From positions 186,001 through 250,000 of the forward strand of contig NZ_AUHJ01000002.1 in the NCBI RefSeq assembly GCF_000423125.1: a DNA stretch of 64,000 bases, written 5' to 3'. Under the pieces are notes generated by a model. That model worked only from the letters and a program-made list of their open reading frames with translations, did not search any database and was not told the DNA's origin. Positions 45,190 to 52,811 of the stretch are shown here, in pieces (the first letter of the stretch is position 1; each line of letters starts with the position of its first letter). This DNA comes from Haliea salexigens DSM 19537 (lineage in GTDB: Bacteria; Pseudomonadota; Gammaproteobacteria; Pseudomonadales; Halieaceae). A program made the translations under genes and the position numbers.

Positions 45190-46491
45190 CTAACCTATTA
45201 AGCCCTGCTTCACTTTATCGCGATACGTTGTTTGCTCTTCTGCAACTTGATCGAGACTTGGAATGTTTCCCGTGCCAAAGCCTGGAAGAATCTGTTCAAA
45301 GCTTTGGAACCGTCCCAGAAGTTGCAGTGTTTCCGGGGCGTAAAATGGCAGGTACAGTGTGCGCCGCTGATGAGGGCCAGTTGGGGGCGGACCCGCATGC
45401 ATCAAACAGGAATAATGGATCGTCACGTCGCCAGGTGATGTATCCAAGGGAACCGCACGCGGGTGATCAGTCCCCATCAACGCGGTATTGTGGACGGAGC
45501 GACCATGAGTACCTGCAAGTGCCCACAATCGGGAACTCCGGGACCCTGCGGCATCAAGATGAATGCCAATATTGATAGAGGGACACATTATATTACAGCC
45601 CCCAAGGCCACAGTCAGCGTGCCAGCCGAGATTGCCTGCGATACTTGGCGCCAGTTTTGCGCCTGCCCCGAAGGGCTTAAGCACCGTCATAGCGCCCTGT
45701 CCTCGGTCGTGTAGCGGAACAAGATTTCTCTTCGAAAGGCCCACAATATCTTGAACTGTGGTGTCCTCTTCCATTAGTGATCTGATAAGAGGCGACCGTT
45801 CTGAAAGAAACATGAGTCGGTAAGGGAAACGCTGCTCCGTGTCCAAATTCTGTGTCCACCATGAAAATATCTCCCCTTCCCTGGATTGCGAACGAATCCG
45901 CTCTATTTCAGTCGCAATTTCCTCGCGACGATGAGCCATAGCTCCTCGGATGACTAAATATCCTGCGGTACGAAGAAAGTGGGACATTTCCTCCGGGTCA
46001 TCTTCTGGAAGGAAGGTCTTTTTCAGGTCTAGGGGTGTTCCGTCCATAGACAGAAGAGGCCGTGATGGATCAAAGATCTCCCGTCCAGAATACATACACT
46101 GGATGGCAGGAGCCCAAGTGCGCCAATCGTCCATGTTTCCACGAAGAAAGTGCACGGCTTGAGAGAGTACCAACGACGATGGCGTCCGTAACTCATGAAC
46201 GTAGTTTTGCCAGGCACGCTCTTGAATCTCTATCACGCACTGTGCGTCCGCATGTATCCCCGGGGTAATTTGGACTTTTCCCTCAATTGAAGCATAGCTG
46301 TAAGCACGCCCATCAGGGAGCGTAATTGAGAACGGGGGGGCACATTCTAAATCCCACGTCACTTTGTCATTGACCCCGGACTCCAGCCGGGCCGGGAGCT
46401 CTGCTTGGTGGAATTCATCGAAATCCCACGCCTTCAAACCCCATCCACTAAGATCCCCAACATTCATATCTCTTGTAACTTCACTAAACAC
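45190..46491 (-). CDS. phytanoyl-CoA dioxygenase (PhyH)-family protein with SCP2-like N-terminal domain
   Basis: The 433-residue protein appears to have two parts. Residues ~45-135 read like a sterol-carrier (SCP2) domain (GKVQITPGIHADAQCVIEI, FLRGNMDDW). Residues ~165-410 form a PhyH-type Fe(II)/2-oxoglutarate oxygenase with the facial-triad HxD in NLGWHADCGLGG, the distal His in HYSCLMHAGPPP and the 2-oxoglutarate Arg in RRTLYLPF. It would hydroxylate a lipid-like substrate held by the SCP2 part. GTG 46491 follows a strong AGGAGG. The gene is clearly AT-richer than the surrounding core genes and is divergent from an IclR regulator 51 bases away, which probably controls it. Confidence 0.8.
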   Translation of the reverse strand: MFSEVTRDMNVGDLSGWGLKAWDFDEFHQAELPARLESGVNDKVTWDLECAPPFSITLPDGRAYSYASIEGKVQITPGIHADAQCVIEIQERAWQNYVHELRTPSSLVLSQAVHFLRGNMDDWRTWAPAIQCMYSGREIFDPSRPLLSMDGTPLDLKKTFLPEDDPEEMSHFLRTAGYLVIRGAMAHRREEIATEIERIRSQSREGEIFSWWTQNLDTEQRFPYRLMFLSERSPLIRSLMEEDTTVQDIVGLSKRNLVPLHDRGQGAMTVLKPFGAGAKLAPSIAGNLGWHADCGLGGCNIMCPSINIGIHLDAAGSRSSRLWALAGTHGRSVHNTALMGTDHPRAVPLDTSPGDVTIHYSCLMHAGPPPTGPHQRRTLYLPFYAPETLQLLGRFQSFEQILPGFGTGNIPSLDQVAEEQTTYRDKVKQGLIG

Positions 46492-46536
46492 TTGACACCT
46501 CCTCTAATGATATCCTAATATTAGGATTTCTAATCC
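46492..46536 (+). promoter_or_regulatory. divergent promoter/operator with perfect 16-bp palindrome
   Basis: The short gap between the PhyH and IclR genes contains TTGACA (46492-46497) and TAATAT (46516-46521), 18 bases apart, reading toward the regulator. The perfect palindrome ATCCTAATATTAGGAT (46512-46527) covers the -10 box. It overlaps a second dyad GGATT-TCT-AATCC (46524-46536). This is the expected layout for an IclR operator giving autoregulation and control of the divergent gene. Confidence 0.7.
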
Positions 46537-46548
46537 GAGATATTGGAC

Positions 46549-47448
46549 ATGAGTGTAGCAGCATCGCCACCTACGTCAAGAGTCATTGCTGTACTTGAGG
46601 CTCTGGCGACAAACCCAGAGGGATTAAGCGGGGTAGAGATAGCGCGTCGTCTTGATCTAAGCACATCAACACTCTCTCTCATCCTGAAGACGTTGCGAGA
46701 TGAGAATTATGTTGAAAGGCTTGATGATCGATCATACAGATTGGGGTTTGGAGTACTCCGCTTGCTAAACGGTGTTGCTCGTAGCTTTCCGCTTCTAGGA
46801 ATTGCCAACGATGAGCTGAATCGCCTTCACGCGAAATTTGGGTTTGGTTGTACGCTGGCTCGAATTGATGCCGGTCGGCAGGAAGTGGTCTTGACAGTAG
46901 GCTCTACGCAGGGCTTCGGAATTACGCCAGGTGTAAGCGTCCCACTCCAGCCACCACATGGCACAATTGCTATGGCCTGGCGCTCTGCGGAAGATATAGA
47001 TCAATGGCTAAGCAGCGCATGGTGGCATGAACCAAACCAGCAAGGTAAACGCCAGAAGAAAATTATGCTTGATATCCGTAAGATGGGCTTGGCTGTGTAC
47101 GGCATACAAAACAATGCCGACGACACTATCTCTCAGCTACGCGAACTCTTGGCCTCGGTACAAACAGAAAACCCCAAAAACATTCTGCACGCGAAGCTTG
47201 AACAACTCGCAGCAATCGTGGGAACACGAATTTATACCGCTGAGGAGCTCTCCAAAAGAGAGTGCCTCGGTGTGAGCCATATCATTGCTCCTGTTTTCGG
47301 GCCAGAGGAACAACCCCGGTATCTAATTTCATTACATGTCATGCAAGACGAAGTATCGCCAGACAATCTCCATCTTTATAACGAAGAACTTCTTGTTTCA
47401 GCCAATGTGATTTCTAAGCAGATCGGTGGACGCCCGCCAACATCGTAA
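46549..47448 (+). CDS. IclR-family transcriptional regulator
   Basis: The 299-residue protein has an N-terminal winged helix-turn-helix (VIAVLEALATNPEGLSGVEIARRLDLSTSTLSLILKTL, residues ~12-50) and a C-terminal IclR effector domain, though the latter is divergent (ELNRLHAKFGFGCTLARIDAGRQEVVL, GVSVPLQPPHGTIAMAW). A TTG at 46543 is also in frame; ATG 46549 is chosen. Codon usage is AT-richer than the genome core, matching its divergent neighbour, so both probably arrived together. It likely senses a ligand related to the PhyH substrate and binds the palindrome between the genes. Confidence 0.88.
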   Translation: MSVAASPPTSRVIAVLEALATNPEGLSGVEIARRLDLSTSTLSLILKTLRDENYVERLDDRSYRLGFGVLRLLNGVARSFPLLGIANDELNRLHAKFGFGCTLARIDAGRQEVVLTVGSTQGFGITPGVSVPLQPPHGTIAMAWRSAEDIDQWLSSAWWHEPNQQGKRQKKIMLDIRKMGLAVYGIQNNADDTISQLRELLASVQTENPKNILHAKLEQLAAIVGTRIYTAEELSKRECLGVSHIIAPVFGPEEQPRYLISLHVMQDEVSPDNLHLYNEELLVSANVISKQIGGRPPTS

Positions 47449-48041
47449 CTCATGCCATACACCAATATCCGTTCGACGACTGCGATGAGAAGCATGGCGA
47501 CTGCAGCGATACGGAAGACTAGAAGGTCTGTTTCGAGCTTAACCCACAGTGAAGCGTCAAGCACCAGAAAGAGAGATCAATGGAGGGCCGAGATGCTTAC
47601 CACTAAGAAACACAGAAAGTGCAGTGTAGTTGGTAGAAGTGAACGGGGGTGAACAATCGCCTTTGATCGCTGAGGCTTTGCCGAAGGTCCACCTGCCACT
47701 TGACGGTGAGGCTGCTGCTGAAGTTCGAGCCTGAGTCTTCGGTTTTACTGCCGACGATGGTATTCCAATGGGATTGGAAACACCTTAAGCCGGCGGCAGT
47801 TAACGGCGGGTTAACACGCTTGGGTGAGGGTTTTCGTCCCACGCTACCGTGAACCGCCCGTGCTTGACCTGGATTGCGTTGGCCTCTTATCCTCCGGTAG
47901 CTTGAATAACAGTTATAACAAGTAATCGGGAGCCACGTGCAGACCGTCAGCACATGTATCGGCCTGGGCATCACGGGCTTGTCTATCTCAGCAGGCGCTG
48001 CCGGCCAACCGATGTGATGATTCATCTGTAGAGGAATACCC
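47449..48041. other. gene-free segment between IclR and amidohydrolase genes
   Basis: I find no convincing gene in these 593 bases. A reverse frame near 47376-47564 has one hydrophobic stretch but overlaps the IclR gene and lacks a ribosome-binding site. An inverted repeat TTCCAAT-GGG-ATTGGAA lies at 47763-47779, and GC content returns to the genomic level after about 47650. The reverse frame over 47603-48136 has a Ser/Arg-rich product and no domain. The last 30 bases hold the GAGGAA site of the amidohydrolase gene. Confidence 0.5.
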
Positions 48042-49763
48042 ATGCTCAACCAAATTCTGATTCGCGGCGGAATGGTCGTCGATGGCACCGGCGCCCCGGC
48101 GTTTACAGCGGACGTACGCGTACGCGACGGCCGCATTGCCGAGGTGGCTAGTGGCCTGCAGCCCGAGGCACAGGAACAGGTGGTGGATGCCAGCGGCTGC
48201 TATGTGTCACCGGGCTTTATCGAGACTCACACCCACTTTGATGCCAACATGTGGTGGCAGCCAGATCTAGATCCCTTGCCCGGCTATGGTGTGACCACCA
48301 CCATACTCGGCAACTGTGGCTTTACCGCAGCGCCGGTTTCCGATGACCCTGCAGTGCGCAGGGAGATGATCAATATCTTTTCCTTCTTTGAGGATATTCC
48401 GGTGGCGCCCTTCCTGGAGCATTTGCCCTGGGACTGGCGCAGCTGGCCGGAGTACAAGGCGTCCATGACCAGCAAGGTCAAGGTGCCCGCCAACTATGGC
48501 GCTTTTGTCGGCCACCTGGCGATCCGCCTGGCGGTGATGGGCATGGATGCCTGGGAGCGCGGCGCAACGGCCGAAGAGGTGCAGCGCATGTGTGCCCTGT
48601 TGGATGAGGCTCTGGCCGCAGGGGCCCTGGGTATGTCCTCCAACCTGCTGGACCACGACGGTCAGGACCGTCCAGTGCCAACCCTGAAGGCGGATGATGC
48701 CGAGTGGCAGGCCCTGCTGGATGTGTTGGCGAAGTACCCCGGCGCCACCCTGCAGGTGATCGTCGATACCTTCATGCGCAAAACGGCCCCGGACTCCATT
48801 GCGCGCATCGACCGCTTGATCGGCGATCGAGCGATTCGCGCTCAGGTGGCGGGCATGGCGCCGACCCTGACGTTCCAGAAAGATATCGAGGACAAGGTTG
48901 GTCCTCTTCGCGAGCGCTTCAAGCGCGAGGGGCGGGATATCCGGGCAGGCTTTGCCCACGTGCCCCCGACCAGTGTGATCAGCATCAAGAAGTCGCTGAT
49001 TTTCGCTCAGTCCAATGACTATGTCTGGCACGAAGTGGTGCTGGCGGAGAGCGAGGAAGAAAAACTGAAGCTGCTGCAGGACGAGGATTGGCGCGCACGC
49101 GCGCGCGCCAGCTGGGACGAGAAAGTCTGGAAACACTCACCTTTCGCCAACCCGCAGAGCTTGCTGCTGATCAACTCGGAAAACGGCGTGGGCCCCGTGG
49201 ATATTTCCCTCGCTGACTATGCGCAGCAGCTGGGTGTGCATCCCTCTGATGCCATGGCCGAATGGCTGGTAAAGAACTCCGTGCACTCCACAGTGCACAT
49301 GGCACCCTTCCCGCAGGACGAGCAGATGGTGGTGCGGCTGATCAAGGATCCGTGGACGGTTCCCAACATCTCTGACGCCGGCGCCCACGGGCAGATGCTC
49401 TGTGGGGGCGGTGAAAACATTCGCCTGCTCAGCTATTACTGCCGGGAGAAGGGCTGGATCAGCGTGGAGGAGGCGGTGCACGCCCAGACCGGCAAAGTGG
49501 CAGACTTCTTCGGTCTGCAGGAGCTGGGCCGGATCGAGGTAGGTCGACGCGCAGACATCACGGTGTTTAACCTTGAGGAGGTGGACCGCCGTCCGATGAA
49601 GAAGGCCTTCGATGTGCCCGACGAAAACGGCGGCACTACCTGGCGCTTCACCCGTGACCCGGCGCCCATGCGCCTGACCATGGTCAACGGCGAGGTCACC
49701 TTCGCCGACGGCAAGTCCACGGGGGCCGCTCCCGGCGAAATGCTCAGCCCGGCCGGCGCCTGA
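48042..49763 (+). CDS. amidohydrolase, N-acyl-D-amino-acid deacylase family
   Basis: The 573-residue metal-dependent hydrolase has the composite domain around the barrel (ILIRGGMVVDGTGAPAFTADV) and the metal motif GFIETHTHFDANMWWQ near residue 67. It also has GVTTTILGNCGFTAAPV, SDAGAHGQMLCGGG (late Asp, near 445), and the closing strands GRIEVGRRADITVFNLEEV. This pattern is that of D-aminoacylase/N-acyl-D-amino acid deacylases, but many such proteins act on other amides or lactams. RBS GAGGAA is well placed. It is followed 37 bases later by a Coq4-like gene. Confidence 0.9.
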   Translation: MLNQILIRGGMVVDGTGAPAFTADVRVRDGRIAEVASGLQPEAQEQVVDASGCYVSPGFIETHTHFDANMWWQPDLDPLPGYGVTTTILGNCGFTAAPVSDDPAVRREMINIFSFFEDIPVAPFLEHLPWDWRSWPEYKASMTSKVKVPANYGAFVGHLAIRLAVMGMDAWERGATAEEVQRMCALLDEALAAGALGMSSNLLDHDGQDRPVPTLKADDAEWQALLDVLAKYPGATLQVIVDTFMRKTAPDSIARIDRLIGDRAIRAQVAGMAPTLTFQKDIEDKVGPLRERFKREGRDIRAGFAHVPPTSVISIKKSLIFAQSNDYVWHEVVLAESEEEKLKLLQDEDWRARARASWDEKVWKHSPFANPQSLLLINSENGVGPVDISLADYAQQLGVHPSDAMAEWLVKNSVHSTVHMAPFPQDEQMVVRLIKDPWTVPNISDAGAHGQMLCGGGENIRLLSYYCREKGWISVEEAVHAQTGKVADFFGLQELGRIEVGRRADITVFNLEEVDRRPMKKAFDVPDENGGTTWRFTRDPAPMRLTMVNGEVTFADGKSTGAAPGEMLSPAGA

Positions 49764-49800
49764 GGCGCTGCGTTCACCCGCCATTGTGACGGAGGCACCG

Positions 49801-50688
49801 ATGACAGACAAAAAAATACCTTACCTGATGAAGGGGGCGACGGCACCCACCTCCGCAAGCTCCATATTGATCAGCTCGTCGCGGTATCTGAATGACGCGC
49901 GGGTGCGGGAAGGCATAGCCCTGCGCATGTTGGGACGTAACGGGCGTGATCTGCCCCCGACCTACAGCCTGCCAGCGCTCTACGAGGCACTGGGTGCAGT
50001 GGAGGATTACGCAGAGGTTCAGCGACTCTTCGATGCGGAGAAAAAGGTGAATCCGCGCTTCGCGGATTGGCTGTCGGAACGCTATCTCTCCACTATGGAA
50101 CGGGATGACTTCAGGCACTACCCGCCGGAGAGTGTGGGCGGTATCTACTATCGCTACTTGCACGACCGCCAGTTCGAACCCAACATCATCGAGTTGCACG
50201 AGCCGGAAAGCGACCTGGATTACTGGCAGATGCGCAGCTCCCAGATTCACGACGTATTCGAACACATCCTCGCGGCGGCACCTTTCGACATTATCAATGA
50301 AATGGTGCCCACCGCGATGAAAATCACCAGCTGCTACAGCGTTCTCAGCCCCGGGCTCGCGGGCAAGTTGACGATTATCAACAGCACGCTACTGTCGGGG
50401 CAGCTGATGCGCGCCACGCTGCATTACCCCGAATGCATGACAGCTATCATCGAGCGCATGGAGCGCGGGCTGCTGATCGGCCGCACGTCCGAGCCCTATT
50501 TCATGCTGAAATACGAGGACATCCTGCACCTGACCCCGGAGGCAGCGCGGGAGGCAATCGGCATGCGCAATGTGCTGGCGAAGGATTATCCGGAGCTGTC
50601 CAACGTGATCAGCGAGGGTGCGTACTTCGAGGAAATGGAAGAAGTGAGGGCGCGCGCGCGTCAGCGCGAAGCGCTTGAGGCCGTGTAA
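49801..50688 (+). CDS. Coq4-like protein
   Basis: The 295-residue product resembles the Coq4 family of ubiquinone-biosynthesis proteins: FRHYPPESVGGIYYRYLHDRQFEPN (Coq4-type Gly/Tyr pattern) and a histidine/acidic motif in SQIHDVFEHILAA. The motif is HDVFEH rather than the usual HDxxH, so metal binding may be altered. Eukaryotic Coq4 decarboxylates and hydroxylates ring C1 of a ubiquinone precursor. ATG 49801 is chosen over GTG 49786 because GGAGG precedes it by five bases. The pairing with an amidohydrolase is not one I recognise. Confidence 0.65.
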   Translation: MTDKKIPYLMKGATAPTSASSILISSSRYLNDARVREGIALRMLGRNGRDLPPTYSLPALYEALGAVEDYAEVQRLFDAEKKVNPRFADWLSERYLSTMERDDFRHYPPESVGGIYYRYLHDRQFEPNIIELHEPESDLDYWQMRSSQIHDVFEHILAAAPFDIINEMVPTAMKITSCYSVLSPGLAGKLTIINSTLLSGQLMRATLHYPECMTAIIERMERGLLIGRTSEPYFMLKYEDILHLTPEAAREAIGMRNVLAKDYPELSNVISEGAYFEEMEEVRARARQREALEAV

Positions 50689-50735
50689 GGGGCGATCGCG
50701 CCGCAGGCTTGCCAGCGGCCGTGACCACCCGATTC

Positions 50736-51500
50736 TCACACAAACTTCAGCAACAGCTCCGGCGTTTCTGTGAAGTCTCGCACGCTGTGTGGTCGGTGTA
50801 TCGCTTGCTCGACTATCTCCGCTGAGTAGCTATAGCAAACATTGCCATTCTGGTGTTTTTTAACCGGCTCATTTGCCTTTCCGAGTGCATCGGCGAAGCG
50901 CCGCGCCTGTGCCACGAAATTACCGCGCTGCAACACCAGTGCCGCTTCCAGGGCATCGCCGCTGAAACAGTCTCGCGCCCAGCTGGAAAAGCCGCGGAAC
51001 AGTGTGCGCCCGGCAAGCGGTTCCGGCGCTGTCAGCGCGAGGCCGCTGGCATGCCACAAGTGCACGGCCACGCCGTTGCAGTGCACACTGAGCTCTGAAG
51101 CACCGTCGCGTTCATCGGTCACAGCGACATCGTATTGCCAGTCAACGGCGCCACGCGGGATATGGTTGATCGCGAGTATGCAAAGGTCCAGCCAGTGCGT
51201 GCAATTGCTAGCCGGGTCGGCGCGCCGGCTCAGTTGCGTGGCATCGCTGTGAACGTCAGCGCCCACCAGCCGTTGCAGGCGGGCGAGGGCGCCGGGGCAG
51301 GTCGACAGCGGCGTGCGCAACGCATCGCCGGTGATGCCTGTGATAGACAGTCCATCGTGCTCAATGCCAACGCGAAAGCCGTGGTTATTGTCTTCCAACT
51401 CGGCACATACGTGGCCTTCACCGTGCATCAGCCGGATACGGCGCCGGTACACGCCCGTGCCGTAGTGTGGGTTGGTGATAGGCAGTACTGGAATGCTCAT
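50736..51500 (-). CDS. DUF2889 family protein
   Basis: The 254-residue protein has the DUF2889 pattern: an N-terminal RRRIRLMHGEGHVCAELEDNNHGFRV, a TCPGA motif (STCPGALARLQRLVG), a His/Asp-rich centre (NCTHWLDLCILAINHI) and YDVAVTDERDG. Function of the family is unknown; it often sits near aromatic or steroid degradation genes. The frame is open back to 51839, but ATG 51500 gives the family N terminus. It starts ten bases after the DUF1330 gene stop, so the two are probably one operon. Confidence 0.85.
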   Translation of the reverse strand: MSIPVLPITNPHYGTGVYRRRIRLMHGEGHVCAELEDNNHGFRVGIEHDGLSITGITGDALRTPLSTCPGALARLQRLVGADVHSDATQLSRRADPASNCTHWLDLCILAINHIPRGAVDWQYDVAVTDERDGASELSVHCNGVAVHLWHASGLALTAPEPLAGRTLFRGFSSWARDCFSGDALEAALVLQRGNFVAQARRFADALGKANEPVKKHQNGNVCYSYSAEIVEQAIHRPHSVRDFTETPELLLKFV

Positions 51501-51510
51501 GTCTGTCTGC

Positions 51511-51825
51511 CTATGCTCGCGGCGGCAGTCCGTGCAGTAGGGTGAGGAACTTAAGTTCGGTGCCTGCCCGGCGAAATTCAGACAGTGCCTGGTAATCGGG
51601 GTCTGCGTACCAGGCCCGTGCCGCCGCCTCGCTGGGGAACTGGAACAGCACCACGCGCCCCTCGCGTGGTTCAGGGCCCTCCAGGGTGTCCGGATTGTCA
51701 TCGTAGGTGATGAAACTGCCGCCGTGGCGCTTGAGAATCGGGAAGAAGCCTTTTTCGTATTGGCGGTATTCAGCGGCGTCGTGAACGATAAAGTTGGCCA
51801 CGATGTAGGCGGGTGCATCTGCCAC
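51511..51825 (-). CDS. DUF1330 family (dimeric alpha-beta barrel) protein
   Basis: The 104-residue protein fits DUF1330, a ferredoxin-like dimeric barrel: PAYIVANFIVHDAAEYRQYEKGF, ILKRHGGSFITYDD, RVVLFQFPSEAAARAWYADPDYQ. The start is GTG 51825, preceded by TTGAGGA at eight bases; a longer frame starts at GTG 51855. Function is unknown; members are small oxidoreductase-like or binding proteins. First gene of the DUF1330-DUF2889 reverse operon. Confidence 0.85.
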   Translation of the reverse strand: MADAPAYIVANFIVHDAAEYRQYEKGFFPILKRHGGSFITYDDNPDTLEGPEPREGRVVLFQFPSEAAARAWYADPDYQALSEFRRAGTELKFLTLLHGLPPRA

Positions 51826-52016
51826 GGTGATGTCCTCAATCAGGTTGCAGAGCACACAGTACAGGTTTCGGGTTTTAGCTGCGAGAAGCAGGGGGCGGCA
51901 GTATCATCAGGCAGGCTCATACATTTGAACTGGCGCACGCTTTCTGCCCGAGTCGACTAGGTTAGTGTGGCCCAGTGCTCTAGATTGCCCGTGACTATGA
52001 AGAGGAGGCTGTGTAA

Positions 52017-52787
52017 ATGAGCAAGTCTGCAAACCCTGGCAGTGGCGTGATTATCACTGGCGGCGCGTCCGGTATTGGTCTGGCGAGCGCAGAGGCGCTG
52101 GCGGAAGTCGGTCGTCCTGTGGCTATATGGGATATCAACGCCGAGCGCAGCGTGGCGGTGGCTGCGGACCTCGCTGACCGGTTTGGCGTTGCCACCGTGG
52201 GTGTGGGCGTCGACCTCAGCGCGATGGCCAATATCGCACCCGCCCTGGAGCAAACACGGGCAGCGTTGCCCAGTATCGGCGGCCTGGTGCACGCGGCCGG
52301 TATTTCGCTCGCGGTGCCGGTTGAGGAAATGACGGAAGCGCAGTGGGATGCGGTGCTCAATGTTAACCTGAAGGCGCTGCCATTTATGGTGCAGCAGTTG
52401 CGCAGCCTCCTTGCCGCTCAGCCTGGTTCGGCCATCGTTGCCATCGCCTCCATCAACGCCACGTTGGGTAATCAGATGAACCCGGCCTACACGGCCTCCA
52501 AGGGTGGCACGCTGGCGCTGGTGCGCTCGCTCGCGGATGATCTGGCACGCGATAATATTCGCATCAATTCCGTGACGCCGGGTTATATCCTCACACCCAT
52601 GATGCAGCCCGTGGTGGAGCATCTTGATCCCGGGCATTTCGAACGCCCGGTGATGTTGGGCAGGATGGGGGCACCGCGCGAGGTGGCGGCGGCAGTGCGC
52701 TTTCTGTTGTCAGACGATGCCAGCTACATTACCGCTGCCGAGCTGGTAGTAGACGGCGGCACCATCGCCTCGCAGCGCACACGCTAG
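52017..52787 (+). CDS. short-chain dehydrogenase/reductase
   Basis: The 256-residue classical SDR has TGGASGIGLAS near residue 12, WDINAERS after strand two (NAD(H) preference), HAAGI in place of NNAG, SINATLG and the catalytic YTASK near residue 158, and NSVTPGYILTPM. It starts after AGGAGG and lies 24 bases before the convergent diguanylate cyclase gene. It is separated from the DUF1330/DUF2889 operon by a 191-base divergent gap, in which I see no clear operator. Substrate unknown. Confidence 0.9.
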   Translation: MSKSANPGSGVIITGGASGIGLASAEALAEVGRPVAIWDINAERSVAVAADLADRFGVATVGVGVDLSAMANIAPALEQTRAALPSIGGLVHAAGISLAVPVEEMTEAQWDAVLNVNLKALPFMVQQLRSLLAAQPGSAIVAIASINATLGNQMNPAYTASKGGTLALVRSLADDLARDNIRINSVTPGYILTPMMQPVVEHLDPGHFERPVMLGRMGAPREVAAAVRFLLSDDASYITAAELVVDGGTIASQRTR

Positions 52788-52811
52788 CGGAATCCTGGCT
52801 CTAGCGGCGCG

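Noticed and set aside
47376..47564. 62-codon reverse frame with a hydrophobic segment
   Set aside because: Overlaps the 3' end of the IclR gene, no ribosome-binding site, no family match.
44575..48041. CRISPR or insertion-sequence array
   Set aside because: Only two to three short repeats of differing types; no regular repeat-spacer pattern and no transposase frame.
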